Assembly (NCBI GenBank): GCA_041477005.1
Contig: JBGOUJ010000004.1
Location: 1-48,030 of the forward strand
Direction: 5' to 3'
DNA: 48,030 bases
DNA from: JBGOUJ01 sp041477005
Lineage (GTDB): Bacteria; Acidobacteriota; Terriglobia; Bryobacterales; JACQDG01
Shown: piece by piece, positions 47,999 through 48,030 of the stretch
Layout: every line of letters starts with the position of its first letter
Position numbering within the stretch: position 1 is the stretch's first letter
Made by a program: the position numbers and the translations under genes
The notes under the pieces: generated by a model
Database searches by the model: none
What the model was told of the DNA's origin: nothing
What the model saw: the letters and a program-made list of their open reading frames with translations, nothing else

Positions 47999-48030
47999 GA
48001 ATTATTGCAGAAATAAATTCCAATTTCTTC

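Overview
The window is high-GC bacterial chromosome, most likely from an acidobacterium of the Bryobacterales/Solibacter type. The reasons are: a protein of the TIGR03437 family (the 'Solibacter' C-terminal domain), a very large TonB-dependent receptor with an N-terminal carboxypeptidase-regulatory domain, CBM9-like/hydrolase and PIG-L proteins of kinds common in that group, and many short intergenic repeats. No rRNA, tRNA, CRISPR array or intact insertion sequence was seen.

Left part (1-20247). A minus-strand AddB-like nuclease gene runs off the left edge and carries two in-frame tandem repeats. A 7-bp tandem array separates it from a 51-residue membrane protein coupled to a sodium:solute symporter. 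A probable operon follows: TonB-dependent receptor, CBM9-like/alpha-beta hydrolase protein, seven-haem cytochrome c with TPRs. Next come a PIG-L deacetylase, a divergent patatin-like phospholipase, and an ABC exporter (ATPase plus long FtsX permease) divergent from a TesA-type esterase, which is the tesA-ybbA-ybbP arrangement known from enterobacteria.

Middle part (20248-28700). A compact lower-GC island holds a Panacea/DUF4065 protein (SocA-like antitoxin or adaptor family), an overlapping ClpP-fold serine protease of the SDH_sah family, a 73-residue protein and what looks like a decayed transposase end. I regard this as the best candidate for an undescribed system (toxin-antitoxin or defence). 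It is followed by a Tat-exported SelA-like PLP protein, a secreted protein that seems to start at AUU, an E1 alpha-beta fusion 2-oxoacid dehydrogenase, a perfect 40-bp inverted repeat enclosing three hairpins, and a repetitive secreted protein.

Right part (28711-47921, all minus strand). A large exopolysaccharide cluster is read from right to left: LuxR-type regulator, Wzz-like chain-length protein, ExeA-like ATPase with a LysM domain, CpsD-like ATPase, ORF6N protein, polyprenyl-phosphate sugar transferase, WecG/TagA glycosyltransferase fused to an SGNH hydrolase, O-antigen ligase/polymerase, Wzx flippase, TIGR03437 protein, methyltransferase, heparinase II/III-like protein, a GT4-GT4-SGNH triple fusion, a 38-residue DUF5989-type membrane peptide and a last GT4. 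Most neighbours overlap by 4-50 bases or are separated by fewer than 30, so this is probably one long transcription unit for making, modifying, polymerising and exporting a surface polysaccharide.
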